From: Sporosarcina limicola
GTDB lineage: Bacteria; Bacillota; Bacilli; Bacillales_A; Planococcaceae
Reading direction: 5' to 3'
DNA: 64,000 bases
Assembly (NCBI RefSeq): GCF_014873855.1
Contig: NZ_JADBEL010000002.1
Location: 137,307 to 201,306 of the forward strand
Position 1 is the first letter of the stretch. The number at the start of each line of letters is the position of its first letter. The notes beneath the pieces were generated by a model. That model made no database searches and was not told where the DNA came from. It worked only from the letters and a program-made list of their open reading frames with translations. Shown here piece by piece: positions 53,523 through 63,594 of the stretch. The translations under genes were made by a program, and so were the position numbers.

Positions 53523-53998
53523 TAGGACACCTTTTTCTTATTGTTTTTTTCATCCATGATGACATGAATGATAATCAAGACCACCCCAACCGTCAATGCC
53601 GCATCAGCCACATTGAAAATAGGGAAATCGTAGTTGATGATCGGAATGAGGACATCGATAAAATCGACGACTTCCTTGCGCCATATACGGTCGATGAAAT
53701 TACCAATCGCCCCTCCAAGCAAGAGCATGAGGCTTAGTCCAAATAGCAGATGACCTTTCGCTTCTTTATGGAAAAAGTAAATAATGCCGACGACCACAAA
53801 CACTGTTACGATATAAAACAACCACATTTGTCCTTCAAGCATCCCCCACGCAGCACCTTTATTACGGTGTGAAAGAAATCCGAAATACGGCTCGACAACG
53901 CTAATTCTTTCATCGAGCTCCATGTTTTTAACGACGAACCATTTCGTCAACTGATCCAAAATGATGACGACAACCGCCACCCCGTAATATATGAGCAA
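53522..53998 (-). CDS. lspA: Lipoprotein signal peptidase
   Basis: An aspartyl protease that removes signal peptides from prolipoproteins in the membrane. 158 residues, four membrane segments. The catalytic aspartates are in GNFIDRIWRKEVVDFID and FNVADAALTVG. TTG 53998 starts the protein seven bases after GGAGGT. It follows ileS after a 148-base gap. Confidence 0.96.
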   Translation of the reverse strand: MLIYYGVAVVVIILDQLTKWFVVKNMELDERISVVEPYFGFLSHRNKGAAWGMLEGQMWLFYIVTVFVVVGIIYFFHKEAKGHLLFGLSLMLLLGGAIGNFIDRIWRKEVVDFIDVLIPIINYDFPIFNVADAALTVGVVLIIIHVIMDEKNNKKKVS

Positions 53999-54065
53999 TC
54001 CAAATACCTCCGTCCAACAGATTACGTTTCATTTTAACATACTGACAACTTGAAGACCGAATTTC

Positions 54066-54128
54066 AACGCCAAATCAACATTATGATAAAACGGCTGCGG
54101 CAAGCCTTATAAAAAGACTACCCCAGCC
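54066..54128 (-). terminator. Possible terminator after ileS
   Basis: GCAGCGGCTGGGG pairs partly with GCCGCAGCCG around a long loop, followed by TTTTATCAT. The stem is imperfect, so some read-through to lspA may occur. Confidence 0.5.
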
Positions 54129-54146
54129 GCTGCAATTTTGATTCAC

Positions 54147-56909
54147 TTAAGCGTAGTATTTTTTCACAACATCCGCACAGCGTGTGCACAGTGTCGGATG
54201 CATTTCATCTGTCCCAATCGATTCAGAAATCGTCCAGCAGCGCTCACATTTTTCTCCGTCTGCTTTCTCAACAAGAACGCTCACTGTATCTAGCTTCAAC
54301 GTTCCCTCTGGCATGCGATCAACAGTACCTTCAGCAAATTTTGAAACGATGAAGAATTGAGCAAAGTCGATGTCATCAGCCGAGAAAACAGCTTGTAAAC
54401 TTTCAGGTACTGTAACTGTAACCTTCGCTTCAAGTGATTTCCCAATTACTTTTTCATTCCGCGCTTCTTCTAGCGCTTTCAAGACATCATCACGGATAAG
54501 CATCAATGTAGCAAAACGGTCACGAAGTTGTGTCGCTTCCTCACCTAGATCCAGTGCTTCCGGCATATCTGTCAGTTGGATACTTTCCTCTTCAACATGC
54601 TCGATATGAGCCCACATCTCATCAGTCGTATGTGGCAAGATTGGAGTAAGTACTTTTAATAACGTAATCAAGGTTTCATGCATAACTGTCTGCATTGCGC
54701 GGCGGTGTGCATGATCCATACCTTCGATGTAGACAACATCTTTTGCAATATCAAGATAAAACGAACTTAATTCGCCCGTACAGAAATTATTCACCGCATG
54801 ATAGACGCTTGCGAATTCATAGTTCTCATACGCATTACGCACTTCTTTAATCATATCTTGCAATTTCACGTAGACGTATTTATCCACAGTTCGCATGTCC
54901 TCAAACTTCACACTATCCGTCGACGGATTGAAGTCTGATGTATTACCATGTAGGAAACGCAGTGTATTACGGATTTTACGATACACCTCGGAAACTTGTT
55001 TAAAATTGGAATCAGAAACCCGAACATCTGCCGTGTAATCAACTGAAGAAACCCATAGACGCAGGATATCCGCACCAAGCTGATTCATTACTTTTGCAGG
55101 TACGATGACGTTACCGATGGATTTACTCATTTTACGCCCTTCTTTATCAAGCGTGAAGCCATGGCTTAGCAAGCCTTTATAAGGGGCATGTCCATTGATG
55201 GCAACACTTGTCGTAAGGGATGAGTTGAACCATCCACGGTACTGGTCAGATCCTTCCAAGTAAAGATCCGCAGGGTAGACAAGGTCATCTCGTTCTTCGA
55301 GTACGCCTTGATGTGTTGAACCTGAATCGAACCAGACGTCCATGATATCCGTTTCTTTTGTGAATTCACCATTCGGACTACCTTCATGCGTGAAACCTTC
55401 AGGTAATAACTCTTTCGCTTCACGCTCAAACCAGCTGTTGGATCCATTTTCACGGAAGATTTTGGAGACATTCGCAATCGTTTCATCCGAAATGATTGGC
55501 TCCCCGTTTTCAGCATAAAATACAGGTATCGGAACGCCCCAGACACGTTGACGCGAAATACACCAGTCACCGCGGTCACGAACCATATTATACAGCCTAG
55601 TTTCACCCCATGACGGTGTGAATTTCGTGTTATTGATTGCATCAAGCAATTGTGTACGGAATGACTCAATTGAAGCAAACCATTGTGATGTTGCACGGTA
55701 GATAACCGGCTTTTTTGTCCGCCAATCATGTGGATAAGAGTGCGTGATGAATGATAATTTCTTGAGTGCCCCCACTTTGTCAAGTGCTTCAGTCACTGCT
55801 TTATTGGCATCATCGTAAAACAGTCCTTCGAAACCTGGAGCCTCATCCGTCATGACACCACGATCATCAATAGGTGATAGCGCATCGATGTCATATGATT
55901 TAGAGATATAGAAGTCATCTTCCCCGTGTCCTGGAGCCGTGTGGACACAACCTGTACCCGCTTCTGCAGTGACGTGTTCGCCAAGCATAACAAGTGAGTC
56001 GCGCTCATACAAAGGATGTTTTGCAACAACACGGTCCAAATCAGAACCTTTCAGTTCACGTTCGACTGAATAGTCTTCCCAGCCAATTTCTGTTACAACA
56101 AAAGTAAGAAGATCTTTAGCAATAAGGAATTTCTCTTCCCCAACCTTCACGATGACGTATGTGAATTCTGGATGAACAGAAATCCCTAGGTTAGCAGGAA
56201 TCGTCCATGGTGTCGTTGTCCAGATGAGGAATTTCACATCCGAGTCGATAACGCCAAGACCATCCTTCACCTGGAAAGCAACGTAGATGGATGCTGATTT
56301 TTTATCCTGATATTCAATTTCAGCTTCCGCAAGTGCCGATTCACTTGAAGGTGACCAGTAAACAGGCTTAAGGCCTTTATAGATGTATCCTTTTTTCGCC
56401 ATTTCACCAAACACTTCAATTTGGCGTGCTTCAAACGCCGGTTTCAATGTGATATATGGATTATCCCAATCACCGCGCACCCCAATCCGTTTGAACTGCG
56501 AACGCTGGTTGTCGATTTGGCTATAAGCATAGTCCTCACACATTTTACGGAACTCGGCGATTGTATGCTCTTTCCGTTTCACACCTTTATTAACAAGCGC
56601 CTGCTCGATTGGCAGACCATGTGTATCCCAACCAGGAACATAAGGTGCATGGAAACCTGTCATCGATTTATGGCGTACGATCATATCTTTTAGCACTTTG
56701 TTCAGCGCATGCCCCATGTGAAGATCACCGTTTGCATATGGCGGTCCATCATGTAGAACGAAGAACGGGCGACCCGCCGTGCGTTCCTGCACTTTTTTAT
56801 AGATGCCCATTGCTTCCCATTTCGCTTGTATTTCAGGTTCTTTATTCGGCAGATTTCCTCGCATTGGGAAATCTGTTTTTGGCATAAGTAACGTGTCTTT
56901 ATAATCCAT
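54147..56909 (-). CDS. ileS: Isoleucyl-tRNA synthetase
   Basis: Charges tRNA-Ile. 920 residues from ATG 56909 ([20 protein letters not shown]), with AGGAGG upstream; the longer open frame runs back into the leader repeat. The HIGH-type motif is [16 protein letters not shown] and the KMSKS motif is [12 protein letters not shown]. An editing domain is inserted between them, and the C-terminal zinc site has [10 protein letters not shown] and LCTRCADVV. Bacterial type 1 enzyme by length and motifs. Expression is controlled by the T-box leader. Confidence 0.97.
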   Translation of the reverse strand: MDYKDTLLMPKTDFPMRGNLPNKEPEIQAKWEAMGIYKKVQERTAGRPFFVLHDGPPYANGDLHMGHALNKVLKDMIVRHKSMTGFHAPYVPGWDTHGLPIEQALVNKGVKRKEHTIAEFRKMCEDYAYSQIDNQRSQFKRIGVRGDWDNPYITLKPAFEARQIEVFGEMAKKGYIYKGLKPVYWSPSSESALAEAEIEYQDKKSASIYVAFQVKDGLGVIDSDVKFLIWTTTPWTIPANLGISVHPEFTYVIVKVGEEKFLIAKDLLTFVVTEIGWEDYSVERELKGSDLDRVVAKHPLYERDSLVMLGEHVTAEAGTGCVHTAPGHGEDDFYISKSYDIDALSPIDDRGVMTDEAPGFEGLFYDDANKAVTEALDKVGALKKLSFITHSYPHDWRTKKPVIYRATSQWFASIESFRTQLLDAINNTKFTPSWGETRLYNMVRDRGDWCISRQRVWGVPIPVFYAENGEPIISDETIANVSKIFRENGSNSWFEREAKELLPEGFTHEGSPNGEFTKETDIMDVWFDSGSTHQGVLEERDDLVYPADLYLEGSDQYRGWFNSSLTTSVAINGHAPYKGLLSHGFTLDKEGRKMSKSIGNVIVPAKVMNQLGADILRLWVSSVDYTADVRVSDSNFKQVSEVYRKIRNTLRFLHGNTSDFNPSTDSVKFEDMRTVDKYVYVKLQDMIKEVRNAYENYEFASVYHAVNNFCTGELSSFYLDIAKDVVYIEGMDHAHRRAMQTVMHETLITLLKVLTPILPHTTDEMWAHIEHVEEESIQLTDMPEALDLGEEATQLRDRFATLMLIRDDVLKALEEARNEKVIGKSLEAKVTVTVPESLQAVFSADDIDFAQFFIVSKFAEGTVDRMPEGTLKLDTVSVLVEKADGEKCERCWTISESIGTDEMHPTLCTRCADVVKKYYA

Positions 56910-56931
56910 TTTGTTTTCCTCCTTTAAATTT

Positions 56932-57058
56932 AGAAAAGCGCAAAAAGCTGCATACCTATATCCTCTTATAAGGAAGACAGTCTTAGTGCGCGACGTCCTG
57001 TCGCAACAAGGAGGGATAAAGTTCAATCCCTCCCCCCTGCGTACCTGTATCTTGCGGG
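56932..57058. repeat. Foldback element inside the ileS leader
   Basis: Begins TAGAAAAGCGCAAAAAGCTG and includes GCGACGTCCTGTCGC and the hairpin GGAGGGATAAAGTT/AATCCCTCC (57010-57034). It lies downstream of the T-box terminator and ends about ten bases before the ileS ribosome binding site. Outer arms are less clear than in the other copies. Confidence 0.65.
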
Positions 57059-57061
57059 CAC

Positions 57062-57307
57062 AAAAAAATCCCCATCCCTAAAAGGGACGAGGAATCATTC
57101 TCGCGTTACCACCCTAACTTGCAGCAAATAAATTTGCCACCACTCAGACACCATAACGGGGTGTATCCGGGATTGCGTACAACATTCCGCAATCCGGCTC
57201 GGGAGTGATTTTCATTTCCAATCTGATGACCAGGCTTTCACCACCCCTGGCTCGCTATGCACAAACTTAGAAAGTACTTTCTCTTTCAACGCCTATTGTA
57301 AATATAT
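57062..57307 (-). promoter_or_regulatory. T-box leader of ileS
   Basis: The minus-strand RNA contains the T-box sequence AGGGTGGTAACGCG (57102-57115), which pairs with the uncharged tRNA end. Directly after it is the terminator ATTCCTCGTCCC...GGGATGGGGATTTTTT. In the upstream stem region GAAAATCAC offers an ATC (57207-57209) as the likely isoleucine specifier codon. Uncharged tRNA-Ile would promote read-through. Confidence 0.92.
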
Positions 57308-57314
57308 GCCCATA

Positions 57315-57343
57315 ATTATATGTGCATAATCTAGTTGAGTCAA
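57315..57343 (-). promoter_or_regulatory. Sigma-A promoter of ileS
   Basis: TTGACT (57338-57343) and TATAAT (57315-57320) separated by 17 bases, just before the T-box leader and just after the divIVA stop. Confidence 0.85.
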
Positions 57344-57350
57344 GTGATTG

Positions 57351-57860
57351 TCAAATTTCTTTGTCTGCAAAAGCCTCTAATCGCTCCGCATCCATCTCGT
57401 ATTCAAGCAAGGTGTCCCAATCATCCGACTGGATAAGATCCAGTTGTGCTTCGATTAACATACGGAATCGATTACGAAAAATTTTCGATTGCTTTTTAAG
57501 ATCTTCACTTTCCAATGAGATTTGACGTGTTCGTGACAACGCTTCATTGACGATTCGATCCGCATTCTTTTCTGCTTCCTTGACAATTAATTTTGCTTCC
57601 TTCATAGAGTTACGCCTGACATCTTCAGACGCTTCTTGGGCAATAATAATTGATTTTTGCAAGGTTTGCTCAATCGAATTGAAATGCAACAATTGCTCTT
57701 TTGACTGTTTTAAGCTATTTTTCAATTCTTTGTTTTCTTCAAGAACATTATCATAGTCTTTTAAAATTTGCTCTAAGAACTCATTTACTTCATCTTCATC
57801 ATAGCCTCGAAACCCGCGACTGAATTCTTTATTGTGTATATCAAGTGGTGATAAAGCCAT
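57351..57860 (-). CDS. divIVA: Cell division initiation protein DivIVA
   Basis: A polar scaffold that recognises negatively curved membrane; in Bacillus it positions MinCD through MinJ and anchors the chromosome during sporulation. 169 residues. It starts MALSPLDIHNKEFSRGFRGY, the membrane-binding N-domain with the conserved FxRGxRGY type motif, followed by a long coiled coil from about residue 30. ATG 57860 is nine bases after AGGGGAG; the ATG three codons upstream touches that site. Confidence 0.96.
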   Translation of the reverse strand: MALSPLDIHNKEFSRGFRGYDEDEVNEFLEQILKDYDNVLEENKELKNSLKQSKEQLLHFNSIEQTLQKSIIIAQEASEDVRRNSMKEAKLIVKEAEKNADRIVNEALSRTRQISLESEDLKKQSKIFRNRFRMLIEAQLDLIQSDDWDTLLEYEMDAERLEAFADKEI

Positions 57861-58075
57861 ACAATGCATCTCCCCTTTAATATATTCCTTATTCTATTAT
57901 ACATGTTGAATCAGCAGAAGATAGGTTTTTTCTTGTTATCTGATGAAATGAAGATTCAATCAGTTATGCGATTGAGTGAACTTAGGTTTTATTGCACAAT
58001 ACTTGAGGCAATTGAACTACATTTCCTCCTTAAAAAAGTTTATATTAAGGATATTATTGCTGTTATGCAGGAAAA

Positions 58076-58852
58076 TCATTCAAGTTTTCCAATGAGGAGA
58101 CGAATTTTATCTTTACGAGTCCTTCCTTCAATCGCAATTACTTTGAATCTGCCGGAACCTCTAATAGATAATATATCCGACTCATGAAGCTCGAATGCTG
58201 GCTGATTTCGGACCGTCCAGTTTACTTTCACTTTTTCACCATGGATTAAAGAAGCTGCTTTCTGACGTGACAAATTTATGAGTGCTGCGACAACTACATC
58301 AAGACGTAAGGAACTAATAATGTATATTTCCTCAATCCATGTTTCCGTTGTGACTAGCAAGCTTTCTCGATGATTGTTCACTTCCATTGTCACTTTCGCT
58401 TTTCCAATCGATATGAAATTCGCTGTCATATAATCTTTTAACTCGCCTACGAGTGCAAACTGTACTTCATCGTCTCCTACCCGAATATCTCCGAATTTTG
58501 AACGGTCGATGCCAAGTGACATCATCGAACCAAGGATATCTTTATGTTCCAGTTTTAAAAATTTTGTTGCGTATTTCACATTGAATATTGCGATTTGATA
58601 ATCAGCCGTTTCAGGCACATAATAATCGGGATAGATTAAAATTCTTTGCCGTTCCGCATCGATAAATGCACCATCCATTCCGACCAATAACATTGAACTC
58701 CCTGCAATCGATTCCACAATGAATCGTTGTCTCGGGTCAAGAAATCCGGTCAATTTAGGGGAATAATTATCCTCTACTTCACGAATCCAACCCATTGTCG
58801 TTTCGATGAAGGGCTGTTCGTCTTTTCTAAAATGTTGGATTAAACTGTCCAT
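58076..58852 (-). CDS. ylmH: RNA-binding S4-domain protein YlmH
   Basis: 258 residues. A central region contains GFLDPRQRFIVESI. The C-terminal S4 domain (about 180-258) includes LRLDVVVAALINLSRQKAASL and LSIRGSGRFKV. YlmH homologues act in ribosome quality control parallel to RqcH, recycling tRNA-blocked large subunits (recent established knowledge), so two such factors occur in this window. A hairpin lies between ylmG and this gene. Confidence 0.92.
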   Translation of the reverse strand: MDSLIQHFRKDEQPFIETTMGWIREVEDNYSPKLTGFLDPRQRFIVESIAGSSMLLVGMDGAFIDAERQRILIYPDYYVPETADYQIAIFNVKYATKFLKLEHKDILGSMMSLGIDRSKFGDIRVGDDEVQFALVGELKDYMTANFISIGKAKVTMEVNNHRESLLVTTETWIEEIYIISSLRLDVVVAALINLSRQKAASLIHGEKVKVNWTVRNQPAFELHESDILSIRGSGRFKVIAIEGRTRKDKIRLLIGKLE

Positions 58853-58867
58853 TACACTCTGCTCCTT

Positions 58868-58896
58868 ATAGAAAAATCCTCACATAAGTGAGGACA
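58868..58896 (-). terminator. Hairpin terminator between ylmG and ylmH
   Basis: TCCTCAC pairs with GTGAGGA around a 4-base loop, followed by TTTTTCT on the minus strand. It may reduce transcription into ylmH. Confidence 0.6.
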
Positions 58897-58902
58897 ACAT
58901 AA

Positions 58903-59190
58903 TTATAGTAAATACTTGGACAATAAAATAAACAGTTCCTCTACACCTCTCGAAATTAAGTTCAAAGTGAAAAGTCCTACGATTGGTGAAATATCAATCA
59001 TTCCAAGTGGGGGTATAAACTTCCTGAAAAATCCTAAATAAGGTTCGGCAATTTTTTCGAGCAGTTGCCCAAATTTTGTATCACGTGTCGAAGGTACCCA
59101 TGACATGAATATGTAAATAATAAGGAGCACCCAGTAAATTTGAATTATCATTGATATGCCTTTGTATAATAATATAAGTATCTCTGCCAT
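58903..59190 (-). CDS. ylmG: YggT family membrane protein YlmG
   Basis: 95 residues, two membrane segments (about 10-30 and 68-85). The family motif MSWVPSTRDTKFGQLLEKIA and EPYLGFFRKFIPPLG-type loop are present. The role is not settled; it is always near division genes and linked to septum and envelope functions. Confidence 0.92.
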   Translation of the reverse strand: MAEILILLYKGISMIIQIYWVLLIIYIFMSWVPSTRDTKFGQLLEKIAEPYLGFFRKFIPPLGMIDISPIVGLFTLNLISRGVEELFILLSKYLL

Positions 59191-59216
59191 TCTAGTTTTT
59201 ACACCTCATTCAAATT

Positions 59217-59663
59217 CTATCGATCAAAATAATCGGATATTGCTCCAGCAACTTCCACATTTTCCGGCACACAGAGAAAAATATCCGTTCCGATTCGCTG
59301 AATATCTCCACCTAATGCATAAACGGTTCCACTTAAAAAATCGACAATCCGAACCCCTTGATCGCGCTCAATCCGTTGCAAATTAACGACGACTGCACGT
59401 TTGTTTTTTAGATGTTCAGAAACATCTTGCGCTTCCGCATAGACACGTGGTTCGGCTAGAATGACTTTCGAAGACTTCTGAATGCTTTGTAAACTCACGA
59501 CCGTTCCTGTTTGTTGTGTTTCACCTACTGGGTGTTTACGGGTCGTGGCTTGCCTCGGTTTTTCCTGTACAAAGCGTTGTTCTTCTCGACGTGGCTGTTC
59601 TTCCACATATTCTTCTTCGTCGTCAAGATAAAACCACTTCTCAAATTTTTTTTTTATGCTCAT
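59217..59663 (-). CDS. sepF: Cell division protein SepF
   Basis: An FtsZ-binding protein that forms rings and shapes the septum. 148 residues. An N-terminal amphipathic membrane-binding helix ([13 protein letters not shown]) and an acidic linker precede the core domain (about 60-148) with [20 protein letters not shown] and [16 protein letters not shown]. Overlaps ylmE by four bases. Confidence 0.95.
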   Translation of the reverse strand: MSIKKKFEKWFYLDDEEEYVEEQPRREEQRFVQEKPRQATTRKHPVGETQQTGTVVSLQSIQKSSKVILAEPRVYAEAQDVSEHLKNKRAVVVNLQRIERDQGVRIVDFLSGTVYALGGDIQRIGTDIFLCVPENVEVAGAISDYFDR

Positions 59664-60361
59664 GCCTCTCCCTCGCTTTCTGCTCCGACGAGTGCAGTTC
59701 CAATCCTTAAATGGGTAGCACCTTCCTCGATTGCGATGATGAAATCATTTGACATTCCCATGGACAACTGTGTACACGGCGCATGTAGCAACTTTAGTGC
59801 CGAAATTTCATCACGGAGTTCCCTTAATGAGCGGAAAATGGTACGGATTAAATCTTTGTCTCCCGACAATGGTGCCATTGTCATCAGCCCAATAATTCGG
59901 ACTTTATCGTAAGCCCCTACTTCTTTAATAAAACTTGCTAACTCAGCCGGAGTAACCCCTGACTTGCTCATTTCACCAGAAACATTCACTTGCAGGAAGC
60001 AATCGAGAGTTTGGTTAGATCGCTTGTGAATCTCCTTTACGATACTCATTCGATCAACTGAATGTAAATAATCAATTTTATTGATAAACTCTTTTACTTT
60101 CCTACTTTGGACATTCCCTATGAAATGCCATATAGCTTCGTCTTGTATAATTACCTGCTTATCAAGGAGAACCTCTGGACGGTTTTCCCCAAGATGTATT
60201 ATACCTGAATCCATCACAGCAGAAGCTCTTGCTGTCGATACTTCCTTGGTAACTGCTACAACCGTAATTTCTAATCTATTTCTACCTATGCGGTCACAAG
60301 TTGACTGTATATCATATTCAATTCTTTGTATTCGTTGTTGAAGTTCCCTCAATATTATCAC
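59660..60361 (-). CDS. ylmE: Pyridoxal phosphate homeostasis protein (YggS/PLPBP family)
   Basis: A PLP-binding protein that buffers vitamin B6; it has no known enzymatic reaction. 233 residues, alanine racemase-like TIM barrel. The PLP lysine is in [28 protein letters not shown] and [13 protein letters not shown] are the usual signatures. In B. subtilis ylmD lies between ymxH and this gene; here the gap is only about 60 bases. Confidence 0.94.
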   Translation of the reverse strand: MIILRELQQRIQRIEYDIQSTCDRIGRNRLEITVVAVTKEVSTARASAVMDSGIIHLGENRPEVLLDKQVIIQDEAIWHFIGNVQSRKVKEFINKIDYLHSVDRMSIVKEIHKRSNQTLDCFLQVNVSGEMSKSGVTPAELASFIKEVGAYDKVRIIGLMTMAPLSGDKDLIRTIFRSLRELRDEISALKLLHAPCTQLSMGMSNDFIIAIEEGATHLRIGTALVGAESEGEA

Positions 60362-60421
60362 TACTTTTCATGTTTCTTAATCTTCATTGTAACAAGCAGA
60401 CGTCTACATATCAATGATAAA

Positions 60422-60667
60422 TCATTTTTTTTCGTCCTTTTTCCCCACAAGAACAATATCTTTACCGATTGTTGCAACATCTTCGAGACGAACCCGCTTT
60501 ATTTCTTTATCTTTCACATCGAAAAACAGGTTGCGATCTCCCCCCCCAACATGAAATGATTCAACTTTACCGTTTACGATGTCAATCGTCGCATCTTGGA
60601 CAAATCCGAGAAACGCGCCTTTCGTAACGTCGATGACTTCCTTTTTCTGTATTTCTGAAAACTTCAT
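60422..60667 (-). CDS. ymxH: YlmC/YmxH family PRC-barrel sporulation protein
   Basis: 81 residues. It starts MKFSEIQKKEVIDVTKGAFL with a perfect AAGGAGG upstream of ATG 60667; the ten codons before are unsupported. A single PRC-barrel domain: KGAFLGFVQDATIDI, VESFHVGGGDR, and VGKKDEKK at the end. Family members are found next to sigG in spore formers; the function is unknown. Confidence 0.9.
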   Translation of the reverse strand: MKFSEIQKKEVIDVTKGAFLGFVQDATIDIVNGKVESFHVGGGDRNLFFDVKDKEIKRVRLEDVATIGKDIVLVGKKDEKK

Positions 60668-60707
60668 GAAATCCCTCCTTACGATGAATATATGCACCCA
60701 AGTAGAA

Positions 60708-60740
60708 AAAAACGCAATGCAATCGCCGCATTGCGTTCTT
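60708..60740 (-). terminator. Terminator after sigG
   Basis: AACGCAATGC pairs with GCATTGCGTT around a 7-base loop; T-rich sequence follows on the minus strand. Confidence 0.85.
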
Positions 60741-60758
60741 TACTTTGTTGAACATCTT

Positions 60759-61544
60759 CTACATTGTCTGATCCATTCCTTCACGGATGATTTTCACTGC
60801 GTTTTTTTCAAGTCTTGAAATCTGCGCTTGTGAAATTCCCATTTCTTTTGCAATCTCCGTCTGTGTCTGTCCTAGATAGAATCGTTTTGAAAGTATCGAC
60901 TGTTGCCGTTCATCCATATTGGAAACAGTCTCTTTAACAGAGACATACGTCAACCACCGTTCCTCGGACACTGTTTTATCCTGGATTTGATCCATCAAAA
61001 ATACAGGATCTCCTCCGTCTCCGTTCATAGGCTCATGAAGTGACATGGGATCTTGGATAGCATCGAGCGCAAAAAGAATATCGTCTGCTGGAATACCTGT
61101 TGCCTCCGCCAAATCGGAAATCCGCGGTTCTTTTTGATTGTCATTTACAAACTGTTCTTTTGCCCTGATTGCCTTATAAGCTGTGTCACGAAGTGACCTA
61201 GATACCCTTATTGAATGATGATCACGCAGATGTCTTTTTATTTCTCCGATAATCATCGGAACGGCGTATGTTGAAAATCGGACATTATGCTTCAAATCGA
61301 AGTTGTCGATTGATTTTAGAAGACCAATACATCCTACTTGAAATAAATCATCTGCTTGTTCTCCCCTATAGGCGAATCTTTGAACAAGGCTCAAAACAAG
61401 TCTTAAATTTCCGAAAACAAGTTCTTCCCTTGCTGCTAAATCTCCGCTTTGAAGCCTAATAAACGTTTCTTTCATCACTTCACTCGTGAGTAATGGCAAC
61501 TCGGACGTATCGATACCACATATTTCCACTCTTGTACGTACCAT
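60759..61544 (-). CDS. sigG: Sporulation sigma factor SigG (late forespore)
   Basis: Directs forespore genes after engulfment. 261 residues. Regions visible: ARVEICGIDTSELPLLT-type N-terminus (VRTRVEICGIDTSELPLLT), region 2 GDLAAREELVFGNLRLVLSL and DLFQVGCIGLLKSIDNFD, region 2.4 VRFSTYAVPMIIGEI, and region 4 TQTEIAKEMGISQAQISRLE. Ribosome binding site GGAGGAAA. A promoter fitting SigF/SigG lies upstream. Confidence 0.97.
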   Translation of the reverse strand: MVRTRVEICGIDTSELPLLTSEVMKETFIRLQSGDLAAREELVFGNLRLVLSLVQRFAYRGEQADDLFQVGCIGLLKSIDNFDLKHNVRFSTYAVPMIIGEIKRHLRDHHSIRVSRSLRDTAYKAIRAKEQFVNDNQKEPRISDLAEATGIPADDILFALDAIQDPMSLHEPMNGDGGDPVFLMDQIQDKTVSEERWLTYVSVKETVSNMDERQQSILSKRFYLGQTQTEIAKEMGISQAQISRLEKNAVKIIREGMDQTM

Positions 61545-61582
61545 TCGCTTTTCCTCCGCTTTCTGTAGATGACTGTATGAGA

Positions 61583-61611
61583 TATTGTGTCCTCAGTCGT
61601 CTGGAATATGC
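61583..61611 (-). promoter_or_regulatory. Candidate SigF/SigG-type promoter of sigG
   Basis: On the minus strand GCATA (61607-61611), 14 bases, then GGACACAATA (61583-61592). The -10 piece fits the published SigF pattern GGNNANANTR at every fixed position. The distance to the sigG start is about 38 bases. Confidence 0.6.
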
Positions 61612-61637
61612 GGAATACAAGTCGCCAATTTCAACCA

Positions 61638-62348
61638 TTATGCAATTGGATGATTCAACCTTTCGCGCAGGTCCATGATTATTTTCTTTTCAAGCCGGGA
61701 AATATAGGACTGGGAAATTCCGAGTAATTCAGCAACTTCTTTCTGAGTCATTTCAATTTGCCCTGACAAACCAAAACGTTGTTCCATAATATAGCGTTCC
61801 CGCTCATCAAGCGTCATGATCGCGTCAATCATGTGCTGGCGTTCAATTTTCTTTTCAACATCGTCAATGATAATATGCTCATCTGTTCCAAGGATATCCG
61901 ACAAAAGTAATTCATTGCCATCCGCGTCTGAATTAAGCGGTTCATCGAAAGATATTTCTGAACGCAATCTATTCGTTTTGCGTAGATGCATTAGAATTTC
62001 ATTTTCAATACAACGTGACGCATAAGTTGCCAATTTTATATTTTTATCGGTTTTGAATGTCTCGATCGCCTTTATAAGTCCGATGGCACCAATACTAATG
62101 AGGTCTTCGATATGCGTATTCGTATTATCAAAACGTCGGGCGATATAAACGACCAGTCTAAGATTTTTTTCAATAAGGGTATCACGTGCATTCATATCTC
62201 CTTCCATGAATGCATGAATCGTTTTAGCTTCCTCTTCACGGTTTAATGGTTTGGGAAGTGACTCGTGTCCCCCAATATAGTATGTTCCATTTTTCCTTTT
62301 GAAAAAGCTGACTAGCATCGACATCCATTTCTTCATTTCAAGCAGCAT
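61638..62348 (-). CDS. sigE: Sporulation sigma factor SigE (early mother cell), pro-form
   Basis: Made as inactive pro-SigE and processed by SpoIIGA. 236 residues from ATG 62348, eight bases after GGGGG; a second ATG is four codons later. The N-terminal pro-sequence has the amphipathic [15 protein letters not shown] and the cleavage region around [11 protein letters not shown]. Region 2 has [17 protein letters not shown] and [18 protein letters not shown]; region 4 has [20 protein letters not shown]. Overlaps spoIIGA by 11 bases. Confidence 0.96.
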   Translation of the reverse strand: MLLEMKKWMSMLVSFFKRKNGTYYIGGHESLPKPLNREEEAKTIHAFMEGDMNARDTLIEKNLRLVVYIARRFDNTNTHIEDLISIGAIGLIKAIETFKTDKNIKLATYASRCIENEILMHLRKTNRLRSEISFDEPLNSDADGNELLLSDILGTDEHIIIDDVEKKIERQHMIDAIMTLDERERYIMEQRFGLSGQIEMTQKEVAELLGISQSYISRLEKKIIMDLRERLNHPIA

Positions 62349-63192
62349 GGACTTTTCCCCCTTCTTCGATTGTTGATTCCATTGCAGATACGTGTAAAAT
62401 AGCTTCAGCACCATCCGGATAACGACGGTCGTTTTTTGTGAGTACGATGTATCCCGGTTGCAATTTCCCTCCATCCACAATCGTCCACTCTTCGAATTTA
62501 AAACCGACTGCCCATGACTGCCCTTGAACCGTCAACAGACGAATAAGTCGGATCTCCTTATGATAGGCGCTAGGAAACTTTGTCATCATGGGGGAACCAC
62601 AGTGATCCCAAGCAAGTAGTGGCTCTACCAAATCCCCGGGTAAGTACTTTAAGACCTTATCAAAGGATACGAAATGGACCGGAGCACCCGACAAAGGCTC
62701 CGTGCAGCCGTTCCCTGAGTCAACAAATACATCGACCTCTATTTCAGAGTTCCAAATCCTGAGAATGGACGACGCACGTAGTGACGACACACTCCGTGCT
62801 GTCCTGACATCAAGCCATTTCCTTTTCATTAAAAATAGGGCGACATATGCAACAAGCGCATAAGATAGAACAGTCAATGTTGAATTGGTTAGATTGATGC
62901 GAAATTGAAGGGCTGTTAATAATCCTCCTGCAAAAACCGCCCCGATTACTACCATCGTTGCCGACTTTCTCCACGGTTCAAATGCTTTTCCAAAAGCACT
63001 CATTGTCATACCAAAAAAAGAGGCGATTATAGCGACGAATGATGTAGGAAAGAGAGTAACCGGCACGGAACCTACAAATGAAGCGAACACAAGACGTCTA
63101 CGGGTAGTCTCAACGTTTCCTACCTTGTTCGCGAATAAGAGAATTGCGTAATTAAACAGCATGTTTAATACGATAATAAGTTCACCATACAT
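62338..63192 (-). CDS. spoIIGA: Sporulation sigma-E factor processing peptidase SpoIIGA
   Basis: A membrane-embedded aspartic protease at the forming septum that cleaves pro-SigE when SpoIIR signals from the forespore. 284 residues, slightly shorter than in B. subtilis. There are five hydrophobic segments in the first about 130 residues ([20 protein letters not shown] onward). The protease domain has the active aspartate in [20 protein letters not shown]. First gene of the spoIIG operon, with Spo0A boxes upstream. Confidence 0.95.
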   Translation of the reverse strand: MYGELIIVLNMLFNYAILLFANKVGNVETTRRRLVFASFVGSVPVTLFPTSFVAIIASFFGMTMSAFGKAFEPWRKSATMVVIGAVFAGGLLTALQFRINLTNSTLTVLSYALVAYVALFLMKRKWLDVRTARSVSSLRASSILRIWNSEIEVDVFVDSGNGCTEPLSGAPVHFVSFDKVLKYLPGDLVEPLLAWDHCGSPMMTKFPSAYHKEIRLIRLLTVQGQSWAVGFKFEEWTIVDGGKLQPGYIVLTKNDRRYPDGAEAILHVSAMESTIEEGGKVHAA

Positions 63193-63271
63193 AGACTGCC
63201 CTCCCCGATTTCAACAATAGCATCCATGCGATGAAACATTTGTCGGAATAGGCGCAGAAATAAAAAAAGAA

Positions 63272-63308
63272 TTCGACAACTATTTCAGATTTTAAAAACG
63301 ACTCGACA
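63272..63308 (-). promoter_or_regulatory. Two Spo0A boxes upstream of spoIIGA
   Basis: TGTCGAA on the minus strand at 63272-63278 is a perfect 0A box; TGTCGAG at 63302-63308 is one base off, 30 bases away. This fits the B. subtilis spoIIG arrangement, where Spo0A~P activates a SigA promoter. A -10-like TATTCC lies about 22 bases further downstream. Confidence 0.65.
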
Positions 63309-63457
63309 AACCCTCTAAAATAAAGACTTATTACGGGAAAAAATAATTCATCCTCTGTTTAACCGCAAAATATAAGGTATCAATCGATGATACAAAGTGT
63401 TTTATTTGGTGGAATTCATGCATTTTTAACACTAATCCAGGAGTAATTAAAAAACCA

Positions 63458-63476
63458 TAGAACTACTATAGTTCTA
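63458..63476. other. Perfect 19-base inverted repeat between ftsZ and spoIIGA
   Basis: TAGAACTA, CTA, TAGTTCTA. It lies in about 240 bases of A/T-rich sequence with no gene (63310-63546). There is no T run, so it is unlikely to be a terminator; it could be a protein-binding site. Confidence 0.6.
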
Positions 63477-63549
63477 GCTTATATCATCGATTTTTATACC
63501 AATTGTTCAAAGCTACTATTATTATTCAACAATATAATGTTTATAAATA

Positions 63550-63594
63550 AAAACCCTAATCCACACAATTCAAGCATGTGGACTAGGGTTTTTA
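63550..63594 (-). terminator. Terminator of ftsZ
   Basis: AAAAACCCTAATCCACA pairs with TGTGGACTAGGGTTTTT; the T run follows on the minus strand. Confidence 0.9.

Noticed and set aside
54147..57026. Longer ileS start 39 codons upstream
   Set aside because: The extra codons translate the leader repeat element; the AGGAGG site supports ATG 56909.
61638..62480. Longer SigE start giving 280 residues
   Set aside because: The extra 44 residues lie within spoIIGA, and the family pro-sequence fits the start at 62348.
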